From the NCBI RefSeq assembly GCF_000317025.1, contig NC_019689.1, forward strand, positions 695,501 through 759,500: a stretch of 64,000 nucleotides of DNA, read 5' to 3'. Positions 26,423 through 35,123 of the stretch are shown in pieces (the stretch's first letter is position 1; every line of letters begins with the position of its first letter). A program made the translations under genes and the position numbers. This DNA comes from Pleurocapsa sp. PCC 7327 (GTDB taxonomy: Bacteria; Cyanobacteriota; Cyanobacteriia; Cyanobacteriales; Microcystaceae). Under the pieces are notes generated by a model. The model was not told the DNA's origin. It did no database searches and saw only the letters and a program-made list of their open reading frames with translations.

Positions 26423-28330
26423 TTAAGCAGGATGAAAATAGTTATAAATTTCCTGCGCTAACTGCTGACCGATTCCCGAAACCTCCATTAATTGTTTGAC
26501 AGAAGCTTCGCGAATATAATCAACTGAATGGAAATGAGCCAACAGTTGTTTCTGGCGGTGAAAACCCAATCCGGGGATTTCATCCAAACGCGATCGCCTG
26601 CTTTTATTTAATCTTTGTTGGCGATGGAAACTAACAGCAAAGCGGTGCGCTTCATCTCTGACTCTTCTGAGTAATTGCACCCCTGGTTGTTCTGGATCGG
26701 TTGGTAAAGGTAAAGACTCTCCAGGAAGAAATATTTCTTCTTTTTGCTTGGCTAAACTGACTACTTTGACATCTTGTAGCAAGTTCATTTCTTGTAGTAC
26801 CGCTACTACCGAAGAGAGTTGTCCTTTTCCGCCATCTATCATTACTAAATCAGGAAAATCTTCTGCATCTTCGATTGAATTTTCTCCTCCTTGATACTTG
26901 CGAAAACGGCGGCGGATGACTTCTGCTAGAGAAGCAAAATCATCGGAGTGACCGATTCTAACATTCGGATTTTTAATATTGTAATGACGATAGTATTGCT
27001 TGGCAGGAATGCCATCGATAAAAACAACCTGGGATGCGACGGCATTAGAACCCTGAATGTGAGAAATATCGTATCCTTCAATGCGTTTGGGAAAGTCAGG
27101 TAAATCGAGAATTTCTGCTAAGTCTTGTAGGGATTGCAAATTGCGATCGGCAAAGCGTTGAGTTCGTTCTAATTCGTATTTTGCATTGCGTTCCACCATC
27201 TCAATTAATTCTGCTTTCGTCTGTCTTTGGGGAACGATGATACTGACTTTACGACCCTTTCTTTCACTCAACCAATCTGCTAATATTTCAGCTTCGGGTA
27301 ATTGGTATTGAACGAGAATTTCGCTGGGAATTTCCACCGGATCTGCCATTTGGTAACGATCTTCTAGCACTCGTTGTAAAATAGCGCCAGGAGTTTCCGA
27401 TCGCGCATCGGCAAAAAATCCCAAACGACCCACCAATCGACCCGCACGAATTTGAAATAATTGAATGCAGCAGTGTCGATCGTCGCTAGCGAGTGCGATC
27501 GCGTCCCTAGAGATGGTATCGTCGGGTAGAGAAACTTTTTGATCGGCATTGAGTGCGCCTAATGCTTTGATGCGATCGCGAATTTCCGCAGCTAACTCAA
27601 AATTCATCGCTTGCGCTGCTTTCTCCATCTGAGATGTCAGCGTATCGATCAACTCTCCCGTCCGTCCCTGAAAAACCATGGCGACTTTTTGGACGGTTTG
27701 GCGATACTCTTGGGGTGTAATTAACTGCTGGCAAACGCCGGGACAGCGACCGATATCGTAGTTAAGGCAAGGACGGTCTTTAAATAAAGGTCGGGGACGC
27801 TGGCGTAGCGGAAAGATGCGCTTGATGGTATGTAAGGTATAGCGCAATAGGCGAGTATCGACATAGGGACCGTAATATTTATCTTTCTCGTTGTCGATGC
27901 GTCGCTTGCGCGTAATAAAGATGCGAGGATAATCTTCCGACCAGGTAATGCAGACATAGGGATAGCGTTTGTCATCCTTGAGCAGCACATTAAAGTAAGG
28001 TTGGTGCTGTTTGATTAAATTCGCTTCTAGCGCTAGCGATTCCGCTTCCGTATCGGTGACGATAAACTCGATGTCCGCAACCTGCTGCACCATCGTGGCG
28101 ATGCGAGGACTGAGGGGTTGCGAGTCGCGGAAATAGGAACGAAGGCGCGATCGCAATTTCTTTGATTTGCCAATATAGAGAATATCCCCTTTTTGGTCGC
28201 GCATCAAATAAATTCCCGGTTCGGGGGGGATCTCTTTGAGGCGATTTTCTAGTCTTTCTTTGTCTTTAACTAGAGTTAGTGTCTCAGTCAAGGTTATTAC
28301 TGTCGGATTGTAGCTAGCTACTACTATCAT
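26423..28330 (-). CDS. uvrC: excinuclease ABC subunit UvrC
   Basis: About 635 residues from ATG 28330. The GIY-YIG nuclease domain ([19 protein letters not shown]), Cys-rich [14 protein letters not shown], the UvrB-interacting UVR motif (about 200-235), the RNase H-like C-terminal nuclease ([30 protein letters not shown]) and the terminal tandem HhH ([31 protein letters not shown]) are all present. It makes both incisions in nucleotide excision repair. The open frame continues 73 codons upstream but that part is AT-rich, unlike UvrC, and contains an inverted repeat, so ATG 28330 is chosen. Confidence 0.95.
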   Translation of the reverse strand: MIVVASYNPTVITLTETLTLVKDKERLENRLKEIPPEPGIYLMRDQKGDILYIGKSKKLRSRLRSYFRDSQPLSPRIATMVQQVADIEFIVTDTEAESLALEANLIKQHQPYFNVLLKDDKRYPYVCITWSEDYPRIFITRKRRIDNEKDKYYGPYVDTRLLRYTLHTIKRIFPLRQRPRPLFKDRPCLNYDIGRCPGVCQQLITPQEYRQTVQKVAMVFQGRTGELIDTLTSQMEKAAQAMNFELAAEIRDRIKALGALNADQKVSLPDDTISRDAIALASDDRHCCIQLFQIRAGRLVGRLGFFADARSETPGAILQRVLEDRYQMADPVEIPSEILVQYQLPEAEILADWLSERKGRKVSIIVPQRQTKAELIEMVERNAKYELERTQRFADRNLQSLQDLAEILDLPDFPKRIEGYDISHIQGSNAVASQVVFIDGIPAKQYYRHYNIKNPNVRIGHSDDFASLAEVIRRRFRKYQGGENSIEDAEDFPDLVMIDGGKGQLSSVVAVLQEMNLLQDVKVVSLAKQKEEIFLPGESLPLPTDPEQPGVQLLRRVRDEAHRFAVSFHRQQRLNKSRRSRLDEIPGLGFHRQKQLLAHFHSVDYIREASVKQLMEVSGIGQQLAQEIYNYFHPA

Positions 28331-28372
28331 GATAAAGTTTCTGCATTCTCTCAACCATCTCACGCGCAGCGA

Positions 28373-28408
28373 TTTTATACTACTAATACTACAAAAAGTA
28401 GTATAAAA
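28373..28408. promoter_or_regulatory. 12-bp perfect inverted repeat in the uvrC leader
   Basis: TTTTATACTACT (28373-28384) and AGTAGTATAAAA (28397-28408) are exact inverted copies with a 12-base spacer, 43-78 bases before the uvrC start. It could be an operator for a dimeric regulator or an mRNA hairpin. It does not match the cyanobacterial LexA consensus known to me. Confidence 0.45.
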
Positions 28409-28585
28409 TAGCGATCGCCGAAGACGAAAAAATCTAACAGTTAGATACAATTTCCTGGGCAAAACTGGGAACAATAAAATGGCAATACACGCACCCGAAC
28501 AAAAGAAAGAATTTAGCGTCAAGACTAGCGCATGCCTATAAGAAAGCAAGAAAAGTTCATCGTTTCTCGTTCTTAAAACAGCGAA

Positions 28586-30094
28586 ATGAACGCTAGCAAA
28601 GAAATTTTAATCATTGTCGTTATTTTGAGTTTAGCCGCCTTTGCTAGCGCGTTACTCATTATGGTGGACAGTCCTCGCGCCAGAATTTTGTGTACTGCCG
28701 CAATTGTTTGCATGACGTTGGCTTACAAGCATCCTCGCCTGGGACTGTGGATGTTTCTGATCTATTTACCATTTGGCGGCACCGTTACCTATGCTGTCGT
28801 GGATATCTACAGGGCCGTTAATGGGAGAGTCACCTACAGCAGCGATGCCTCACTGTTTCATTTGGTAAAAGATACGGTTTACTTTCCCGCACTCATTGCT
28901 CTAATTGTCTCAAGCGCATCGTTTCAGAAGTTCCAACGAATTGCTAAGCCCCTTTTATTGGCAATTGGTAGCTTGTTGGGAGCATGTTTGTTGACACTGC
29001 TATTTGTCAATCTCTCACTTCAGCTAGCGAATCCCCAGAACAACTTTTTGCTTATAGGCGCAATCGGCTTAAAAAGCCTGATTGGCTATGTGCCTTTGAT
29101 TCTTTGCGGCTATTATCTAATCCGCAACCAAAAAGACTTATTTTTTCTCAATCGCTTGTTGGTTGCTCTGACCTTAATTTGCTGCGGCTTGTGTTTTGTT
29201 CAGTTCTTTTTGCTCTCTCAAGGCATTTGTCCGGGTAATAGTCTGTTACCCGAACCCGCATCTTCAAGAGCTAGCCTACTAGCTCGATGTTTTGTTGGCG
29301 GTTCTCTACTGTACAATCCTGCCAGAGGTTTAATTCGCTTGCCAGGGACATTTGTTGCTCCTTGGCAATGGTCTTGGTTTCTTATTGCTAATAGCTTTTT
29401 TGTCTTTGGCGCTAGTTTGAGCGATCCTTCGCGTTGCTGGCGCTGGTTGGGTTGGATATCGGTAGGCTTGCTCTTGGCTACCACAATTATTTCCGGTCAA
29501 AGAGCTGCCCTGCTATGCGTTCCCATTATTTTATTGGTTTTGTTTTTATTAAGTGAGTCAAACAAAAAACAGCTCGCGCTCAAGTTAGGCATTATGGTCT
29601 TTCTCGGTTTTTTAATTTTCAGCAGCATCGAGAAAGTTCGGAAAGAATGGCTCGATTTGGTTGGTCGTTGGAATTATTCTCCTCCTCCTCTATTCGTTCT
29701 CAATCAATTCCGCAACGTTCTCGAAAACTACAGCGCGTGGCTGGGACAGGGTTTGGGTTTGGCGACCAATGCTGCTCGTCGCTTGGGTAACACGGTGCTG
29801 ATCGAAACGTTCTACGCTAAGTTACTTTATGAAATCGGTTGGATCGGTCTCCTGACTTTTTTGCTTGTCGTTTCTATGCTCGCGCTACTAACCTTTAGAG
29901 CCTATCGATCGCTCGAAAAACCTTCTCTACGACGTTTGGCGCTTTGTTGGTGGATATTTATTTTGTTTATCGGCTATAACACTTATTACTATCCTCTAAC
30001 TGTCGATCCGGTCGCAGTTTATTATTGGTTTATTGGCGGAGTCATGCTAAAATTACCAGAACTGGAGCGTCAGAAAAGTTTTGATCCTATCTAG
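28586..30094 (+). CDS. O-antigen ligase/Wzy-like polysaccharide polymerase
   Basis: 502 residues, about 11 membrane helices. The central conserved O-antigen-ligase segment is visible ([16 protein letters not shown], followed by [16 protein letters not shown]), as is the large periplasmic loop before the last helices ([39 protein letters not shown]). Such proteins polymerise or ligate undecaprenyl-linked glycans; in filamentous cyanobacteria the HpsL family of this fold works in exopolysaccharide needed for gliding, and this may be a relative. No glycosyltransferase or export gene is adjacent. It is divergent from uvrC; the inverted repeat lies between them. Confidence 0.82.
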   Translation: MNASKEILIIVVILSLAAFASALLIMVDSPRARILCTAAIVCMTLAYKHPRLGLWMFLIYLPFGGTVTYAVVDIYRAVNGRVTYSSDASLFHLVKDTVYFPALIALIVSSASFQKFQRIAKPLLLAIGSLLGACLLTLLFVNLSLQLANPQNNFLLIGAIGLKSLIGYVPLILCGYYLIRNQKDLFFLNRLLVALTLICCGLCFVQFFLLSQGICPGNSLLPEPASSRASLLARCFVGGSLLYNPARGLIRLPGTFVAPWQWSWFLIANSFFVFGASLSDPSRCWRWLGWISVGLLLATTIISGQRAALLCVPIILLVLFLLSESNKKQLALKLGIMVFLGFLIFSSIEKVRKEWLDLVGRWNYSPPPLFVLNQFRNVLENYSAWLGQGLGLATNAARRLGNTVLIETFYAKLLYEIGWIGLLTFLLVVSMLALLTFRAYRSLEKPSLRRLALCWWIFILFIGYNTYYYPLTVDPVAVYYWFIGGVMLKLPELERQKSFDPI

Positions 30095-30493
30095 TGGATA
30101 GTGACACCATTGCTAAATAAAGAATGCTACAGATAGCCTTACACCCAGAGCCGCTGACTAATTGATAATTCGCCATTCGCCATGAAAAGGTAAAAACATT
30201 GAATTTCTAGCTAGAATCCATCTCTATTTCCCAATTGCGAACTGATAATTGCGAATTGGTATGACACTGCGAGCGCGTTTATTTTTTCGCTCGCAAGACT
30301 TTCAGCACCGGCATCCTACCAAGCTGTAAAAAAAAGACCAGCGATCTCAGTCGCTGGTATCCTCTAATTTTTGTTGTTGCTCTGTCGAGGAAATCTTAGC
30401 TGCGCGTTCCCAATTCGCCAGCTATCAAGACTTCTCTATACAGATTGTAACAGGGGGCGTTCCCCTTTGTAAAAAAAGATAAATTTTTTGAAC
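30095..30493. other. intergenic region with terminator and hairpins
   Basis: 399 bases, no gene. It includes a perfect TGCGAGCG/CGCTCGCA hairpin at 30268-30295 with a 12-base T-rich loop, the terminator described separately, STRR-like AATTCGC/AATTGCG repeats near 30170 and 30235-30260, and a GGGG/CCCC pair near 30455. It separates two converging transcripts. Confidence 0.45.
30329..30358 (-). terminator. intrinsic terminator downstream of rqcH
   Basis: Stem ACCAGCGA/TCGCTGGT (8 bp, 6-base loop TCTCAG). On the minus strand it is followed by nine T residues, a strong intrinsic terminator about 135 bases after the rqcH stop. On the plus strand a weaker T-rich run (TAATTTTTG) follows, so it may also help end the O-antigen-ligase-like transcript. 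Confidence 0.8.
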
Positions 30494-32230
30494 TTATGCA
30501 TCTGTTGTTAGATATCGTTTTACTTTATGGGGGTATCCCCAAATTACAGTTTCATGCTTGTAGACGACCATTCCTGGTTTAGTGCCTTTGGGTTTATAAA
30601 CGTACTTGAGTTTGGTGTAGACTACCGGAACGCGATCGCTTTCCCGTGCCTGACTGAAATAAGCCGCCCAATTAGCTGCAAACTGTAAATCGGCTTCGTC
30701 GGGAACGGCTCCGGGTTCTAGACGCAACAAAACATGGCTCCCAGCTATTTCTTGGCTATGCAACCAAAGGTCGTAATCCCCTGCCATGCGAAAGGTAAGG
30801 CGATCGTTCTGGCGGTTGTTTCTGCCGATCCACACTTCAAATCCAGAGGGCGTGCGATAGCGATAGGGTTTAGATTCGTCTGTGGTACTGCGACTGTGCT
30901 GTTGAGTAGCTCCTAGATAATTTTGTTGAATCAGTTCCTCGCGGATTTCCTCTAGCGTTTGTAAATCTTCTGGGTTGTTATAGCCTTCTAGTTGATGCAA
31001 ACTTGCTTCTACTTGCTCTAAATACTCGATTTCGGAGCGGACTTCTTGGAGTAAAGGTTCTACCGCACCTCTGGCTCGTTTGAGTTTTTGATGCTGTTTG
31101 TAGAGAGCTTGTGCGTTCTGCACGCCGTTTTTTTCTGGATTGAGAGAAATACTGACGGGTTCGCCCGTTTCAAAATCCTCAAGGCTAATCGATGTCATCC
31201 CAGGTTGCCACCGATGCAGATTCGCCATCAGTAAATCGGCCTGTAGGCGATAGGTATCTGCTGCATCGGATTGCTGCAAGCGTTGTTGGAAACTCTCTGC
31301 CTTGAGGCGTAGTTTCTGTAGCGAGTTGCTGACTTTTTGGCGCAATTGATGGCGTAATTGTTGGAAAGTTTCCTGTTCCAGTCGAGCCGTGTAATAACGG
31401 TTGAGTAGGGTTTGAACGCTTTCGACAGGTTTAGTCATTCCCCATCCGAGCACCGTATAGCCATCCTCCGTCCAACCGGGTTTAAAATTGCCCGCTTCTA
31501 GGATTTGCAACCATTCTTGCCAAAAGTGAAACAGTCGTTGCCAGTCAGAGTCTGCCAACGTTTGCGTGGATCGTTCGGGTTCTAAATTGGCGGCTCGAAC
31601 CATCGAACGGGCAACAGTAGGACTCAAGCCGCGATAGCTTTTGAGTAATTGCCGCTCAATTGCCCCAGGAATGAGGCTGACTCGTTCTTGCCAGCGCACC
31701 CGCGATTCGCTCAAACTCGGTAAATTTCCTGCAAGGGCGGGCGGAAGTTCGTAAGGTTGTCCGGTTTGAACGGTACGAACGCTAGATTGGCTAGCCGTCA
31801 CTTGATGGGCAGCGGTAACAATCTCTGTGTTAGCATCCGTTAAGATAACATTGCTATATTTCCCCATGATTTCAACGTAGAGATGCCACTGAGGAAGATC
31901 GCCGGGACGCTTGGCAAATTGCAAATCGACTACCCTCTCCCAAGGCGCGATCGCGTCTATGGCAGTTAGGGCGTAGCCGTTCAATTGATGGCGCAATTGG
32001 TCGCTAAAGGTAAACGTATCGGGAATGCGAGGGGGGGCATCTCCAATGCATATTCTCGCCGCTTGCGGGTGCCAGCAAAGCGTTAACCAGCCTCGCTGCT
32101 TGAGGGTACGCAAGGCAAGAACAACGGTGTAGCGATCGCGCTGATAAACCTGTTCGACGCGGGCAGGTAGCCAACGGGTTCTCAGTTCGGCACAAGCAGC
32201 CGTTAAAGTAGTAAAGTCAACTGATTGCAT
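30494..32230 (-). CDS. rqcH: NFACT-family ribosome quality control protein RqcH-like
   Basis: 578 residues with NFACT-N (about 1-200), two helix-hairpin-helix/coiled-coil parts (about 270-440; HQKLKRARGAVEPLLQEVR) and the C-terminal NFACT-R domain (about 450-570; PSGFEVWIGRNNRQND, DYDLWLHSQEIAGSHV). RqcH binds stalled 50S subunits and adds alanine tails to nascent chains. In Bacillus the tRNA contact uses an Asp-Arg pair near residue 97; the corresponding place here seems to be Glu98-Arg99 (PWERVVDL), a conservative change whose effect is unknown. Ribosome binding site GAGGA precedes ATG 32230. It is divergent from the AI-2E-type gene, with only 14 bases between start codons. Confidence 0.88.
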   Translation of the reverse strand: MQSVDFTTLTAACAELRTRWLPARVEQVYQRDRYTVVLALRTLKQRGWLTLCWHPQAARICIGDAPPRIPDTFTFSDQLRHQLNGYALTAIDAIAPWERVVDLQFAKRPGDLPQWHLYVEIMGKYSNVILTDANTEIVTAAHQVTASQSSVRTVQTGQPYELPPALAGNLPSLSESRVRWQERVSLIPGAIERQLLKSYRGLSPTVARSMVRAANLEPERSTQTLADSDWQRLFHFWQEWLQILEAGNFKPGWTEDGYTVLGWGMTKPVESVQTLLNRYYTARLEQETFQQLRHQLRQKVSNSLQKLRLKAESFQQRLQQSDAADTYRLQADLLMANLHRWQPGMTSISLEDFETGEPVSISLNPEKNGVQNAQALYKQHQKLKRARGAVEPLLQEVRSEIEYLEQVEASLHQLEGYNNPEDLQTLEEIREELIQQNYLGATQQHSRSTTDESKPYRYRTPSGFEVWIGRNNRQNDRLTFRMAGDYDLWLHSQEIAGSHVLLRLEPGAVPDEADLQFAANWAAYFSQARESDRVPVVYTKLKYVYKPKGTKPGMVVYKHETVIWGYPHKVKRYLTTDA

Positions 32231-32244
32231 AGGGCTTCCTCACA

Positions 32245-33342
32245 ATGAGAGAGGATGGGTTAACGAAAGTACAAAGAGCGGTTAAAGTTCTTGAACGACT
32301 GCCTCGCTGGCTAATTTTGGGATTGGCATTTCCGCTACTCGTTCTCAATGGCTGGGTATTTCTTGTGGTATTTCACTATTTCCAGTCTCTCATTACTATC
32401 TTTGTTACTGCCAATCTTTTGGCTTTTATCTTGAATTATCCGGTCAATTTGCTGACCTCGCGCGGCGCCAAGCGCAATCGCGCGATCTTATTTGTCGGGT
32501 TGTTGGCTGTATTGCTCATTCTCGTTCTCGGTCTTACTTTAGCACCTGCGGTCGTCGGACAGTTTAACGAGCTGATCGCCCGACTGCCTACCTGGATCGA
32601 GTCTAGCAGCCAACAAGTTCAAATATTCGATCGCTGGGCGGCAGGACGCAAGCTGCCGCTGAACTTGACGGGTTTGGCGATTCAACTGACAGAACGCCTC
32701 GCAGAGCAATTGCAATCTTTGACGGGTCAAGTTTTTAATGTTATCGCAATTACTATCGGCGGCGTTTTCAATTTCGTCTTTATTCTCGTAATGACTTTTT
32801 ACTTGCTCCTACAGGGCGATCGACTTTGGGATGGAATTTTTCTGTGGTTTCCTCAGCCCTACGGTTCCCTGCTGCGACAATTGTTGCGACAGAATTTCCA
32901 CAACTATTTTATCGGACAAGCTTCTCTAGCCGCCATCATGGGAACGTCTATGACCATTGCTTTCGTGCTGCTGCAAGTTCCCTTTGCGCTGTTGTTTGGT
33001 TTGGGCGTAGGCTTTATGGCGCTTTTCCCTTTCGGCACTGGAGTAAGTATTAGCGCAATCAGTTTGTTAATGGCATTAAAAAGTGTTTGGTTGGGATTGA
33101 AGGTGCTAGGGGTTGCCGTCGTTATTCAACAAATTATCGAAAATGGCATTGCGCCTCGGTTGCTAGGAGGATTCACAGGACTCAATCCGGTTTGGATTTT
33201 AATCGCTTTGTTAATAGGCGCTCAGGTTGCGGGAATTTTGGGACTCTTACTTGCCGTACCCCTAGCGGGTTTTTTAAAAGGTGTCGCCAGCCTGATGCGT
33301 TCCCATCTTTTGGAGGAGCATTCTCTTGAGAGTTTAAAATGA
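32245..33342 (+). CDS. AI-2E family transporter (PerM-like)
   Basis: 365 residues, about eight membrane helices in the characteristic order: three N-terminal helices, a soluble linker (about 105-155, RLPTWIESSSQQVQIFDRW), then five helices with the family C-terminal signature GGFTGLNPVWILIALLIGAQVAGILGL-type (QQIIENGIAPRLLGG). Members export small molecules; only some move autoinducer-2, others act as Na+/H+ exchangers, so the substrate is unknown. Its start lies 14 bases from that of rqcH on the other strand, so its promoter must overlap the rqcH coding region, or the true start is further in. No clear Shine-Dalgarno precedes the ATG. Confidence 0.9.
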   Translation: MREDGLTKVQRAVKVLERLPRWLILGLAFPLLVLNGWVFLVVFHYFQSLITIFVTANLLAFILNYPVNLLTSRGAKRNRAILFVGLLAVLLILVLGLTLAPAVVGQFNELIARLPTWIESSSQQVQIFDRWAAGRKLPLNLTGLAIQLTERLAEQLQSLTGQVFNVIAITIGGVFNFVFILVMTFYLLLQGDRLWDGIFLWFPQPYGSLLRQLLRQNFHNYFIGQASLAAIMGTSMTIAFVLLQVPFALLFGLGVGFMALFPFGTGVSISAISLLMALKSVWLGLKVLGVAVVIQQIIENGIAPRLLGGFTGLNPVWILIALLIGAQVAGILGLLLAVPLAGFLKGVASLMRSHLLEEHSLESLK

Positions 33343-33397
33343 AGATTTTAAAGTGAAGAATAAATAAACAGTTAAAAAAATCCTGAAACTTAATTGC

Positions 33398-34405
33398 ATG
33401 AATCAGACAGTTGCTGGAATGATTTTAGGATTAGCAATGCTAACTGGGGGATTATTGGGTTGCCAGTCTCTCGACAGTCAGAATGGCGCTTCCTCGCTTC
33501 CAGCTTCTCAGAGTGTCGCGTTTGCGCTCGTCAATCCCGATTCTCTTGCTAGCTTAGAGCAAGCTATTTACGAGGAAATCAATCGGTATCGTCAAACCCG
33601 AAAGCTACCACCTCTCAAGTTGAATTCAGACATTAGTCGGTACGCCAGAATTCATAGCGAACGCATGGCGGCAGGAATCGTTTCTTTCAGTCACGATGGC
33701 TTTGAGAAACGGGTACAATCTATCGGTCAAATCATTCCTTACGAACAAGCGGCAGAAAATCTATCGGTTAATGTGGGATATATAGATCCGGTGAAGGTTG
33801 CCGTGCAGGGGTGGATTGCCAGTTCCGGTCATCGTAAAAATCTGGAGGGAGAGTTCGATCTCACTGGAATTGGGGTAGCTAGAAATGCAAGTGGAGAATA
33901 TTATTTCACGCAAATTTTTCTTAAACAACGTTATCCGAGAGAGACGAATACAGTCGAGGCAGGCAGATGGAAATCTCCCGTACCGACTAAGAATTCTCCC
34001 TTAGACTCTTCTTTGCTGATTACCATAGAACAAGAAGTTTATCGACAGGTCAATCAGTACCGCCTGTCTCGCAATCTAGCTCCTTTGAGGTTGGATGCCC
34101 GACTCAGCTATGAGGCGAGACTTTACAGTCAAAAAATGGCACGAGGAGAAGCGCCTTTCAGCCATGATGGAAGAGAAGAACGATTCAAAAAAGTCGGACG
34201 GATCGTTCCCTATCGCAAGGCAGCAGAAAATCTCGCTGTCAACAAAGTGTTTGCCGATCCGGGATCGGTTGCTGTAGAAGGATGGATTAGGAGTTCCGGT
34301 CATCGCCAAAATATGGAGGGAAAATTCAATGTTACGGGGATTGGCGTTGCCAAAAATCACCAAGGTGAATACTATCTTACCCAGTTTTTTATTCTTAAAC
34401 GGTAG
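33398..34405 (+). CDS. lipoprotein with two tandem CAP (SCP/PR-1-like) domains
   Basis: 335 residues. A lipoprotein signal (MILGLAMLTGGLLGC) puts it outside the inner membrane. Two CAP domains follow in tandem: about 50-182 and about 210-335. Both repeat the same blocks: EINRYRQTRKLPPL / QVNQYRLSRNLAPL; SHDGFEKRV / SHDGREERF; QAAENLSVN / KAAENLAVN; VQGWIASSGHRKNL / VEGWIRSSGHRQNM; and a final YFTQIF / YLTQFF. The CAP cavity residues (His and Glu) are kept in both. The roles of bacterial CAP proteins are mostly unknown (proposed: binding of lipids, metals or wall polymers). It starts 55 bases after the AI-2E-type gene. Confidence 0.9.
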   Translation: MNQTVAGMILGLAMLTGGLLGCQSLDSQNGASSLPASQSVAFALVNPDSLASLEQAIYEEINRYRQTRKLPPLKLNSDISRYARIHSERMAAGIVSFSHDGFEKRVQSIGQIIPYEQAAENLSVNVGYIDPVKVAVQGWIASSGHRKNLEGEFDLTGIGVARNASGEYYFTQIFLKQRYPRETNTVEAGRWKSPVPTKNSPLDSSLLITIEQEVYRQVNQYRLSRNLAPLRLDARLSYEARLYSQKMARGEAPFSHDGREERFKKVGRIVPYRKAAENLAVNKVFADPGSVAVEGWIRSSGHRQNMEGKFNVTGIGVAKNHQGEYYLTQFFILKR

Positions 34406-34414
34406 AACATTTTT

Positions 34415-35047
34415 ATGATGAGTTTAGAAAATTTTCAAGTTTGCGATCGCGATCTTCCTCAAGACACTCTATCGAAGTATCTATCGGTTGAAGCGATCGC
34501 GGTCGATACCGAAACGATGGGATTGATTCCCGGACGCGATCGCCTGTGCTTAGTACAATTATGCGATCCGAGTGGATTTGTCACGGCAATTCGCATCGCC
34601 AAAGGACAAACGGAAGCGCCTAATTTAAAACAATTAATGGAAGCAACTAATATCACTAAAATTTTTCACTTTGCTCGTTTCGATCTCGCTCAACTTCGTT
34701 ACAATTTTGGAATAGAAACTCAACCAATTTTTTGTACTAAAATTGCTAGTAAATTAGCTCGAACTTATACATCCAATCATGGATTAAAAAACTTAGTTCA
34801 AGACTTAGAAGGAGTAGAATTGGACAAAAGCTCTCAAAGTTCTGATTGGGGCAACGCAGCTAATTTAACTGAAGCGCAATTGAGCTATGCAGCAAATGAT
34901 GTACGCTATTTACATGGGTTGAGAGATAAGCTGACGACAATGCTCAAACGAGAAGACCGTTGGGAATTAGCACAGCAGTGTTTTGCTTGCCTTCCTACCT
35001 TTGTTGCCTTGGATTTATTACAATATCAGGCTATTTTCGATCATTAA
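34415..35047 (+). CDS. RNase D-like 3'-5' exonuclease
   Basis: 210 residues consisting of a lone DEDDy exonuclease domain. Motif I AVDTETMGL, motif II HFARFDLAQL and motif III YAANDVRYLHGL (Y-x3-D) give all the metal-binding acidic residues and the catalytic Tyr. The HRDC domains of classical RNase D are absent, as is usual for the short cyanobacterial form. It is expected to trim tRNA or other structured RNA 3' ends. The start codon lies 9 bases after the CAP gene stop, so the two are probably co-transcribed. Confidence 0.92.
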   Translation: MMSLENFQVCDRDLPQDTLSKYLSVEAIAVDTETMGLIPGRDRLCLVQLCDPSGFVTAIRIAKGQTEAPNLKQLMEATNITKIFHFARFDLAQLRYNFGIETQPIFCTKIASKLARTYTSNHGLKNLVQDLEGVELDKSSQSSDWGNAANLTEAQLSYAANDVRYLHGLRDKLTTMLKREDRWELAQQCFACLPTFVALDLLQYQAIFDH

Positions 35048-35123
35048 TAAAAAGTCATAAAATTTTTGCTTAATTGTCAGTTTTTTGTCAATTTTATGTA
35101 TCGATTTATTGAGTATTTATTTA

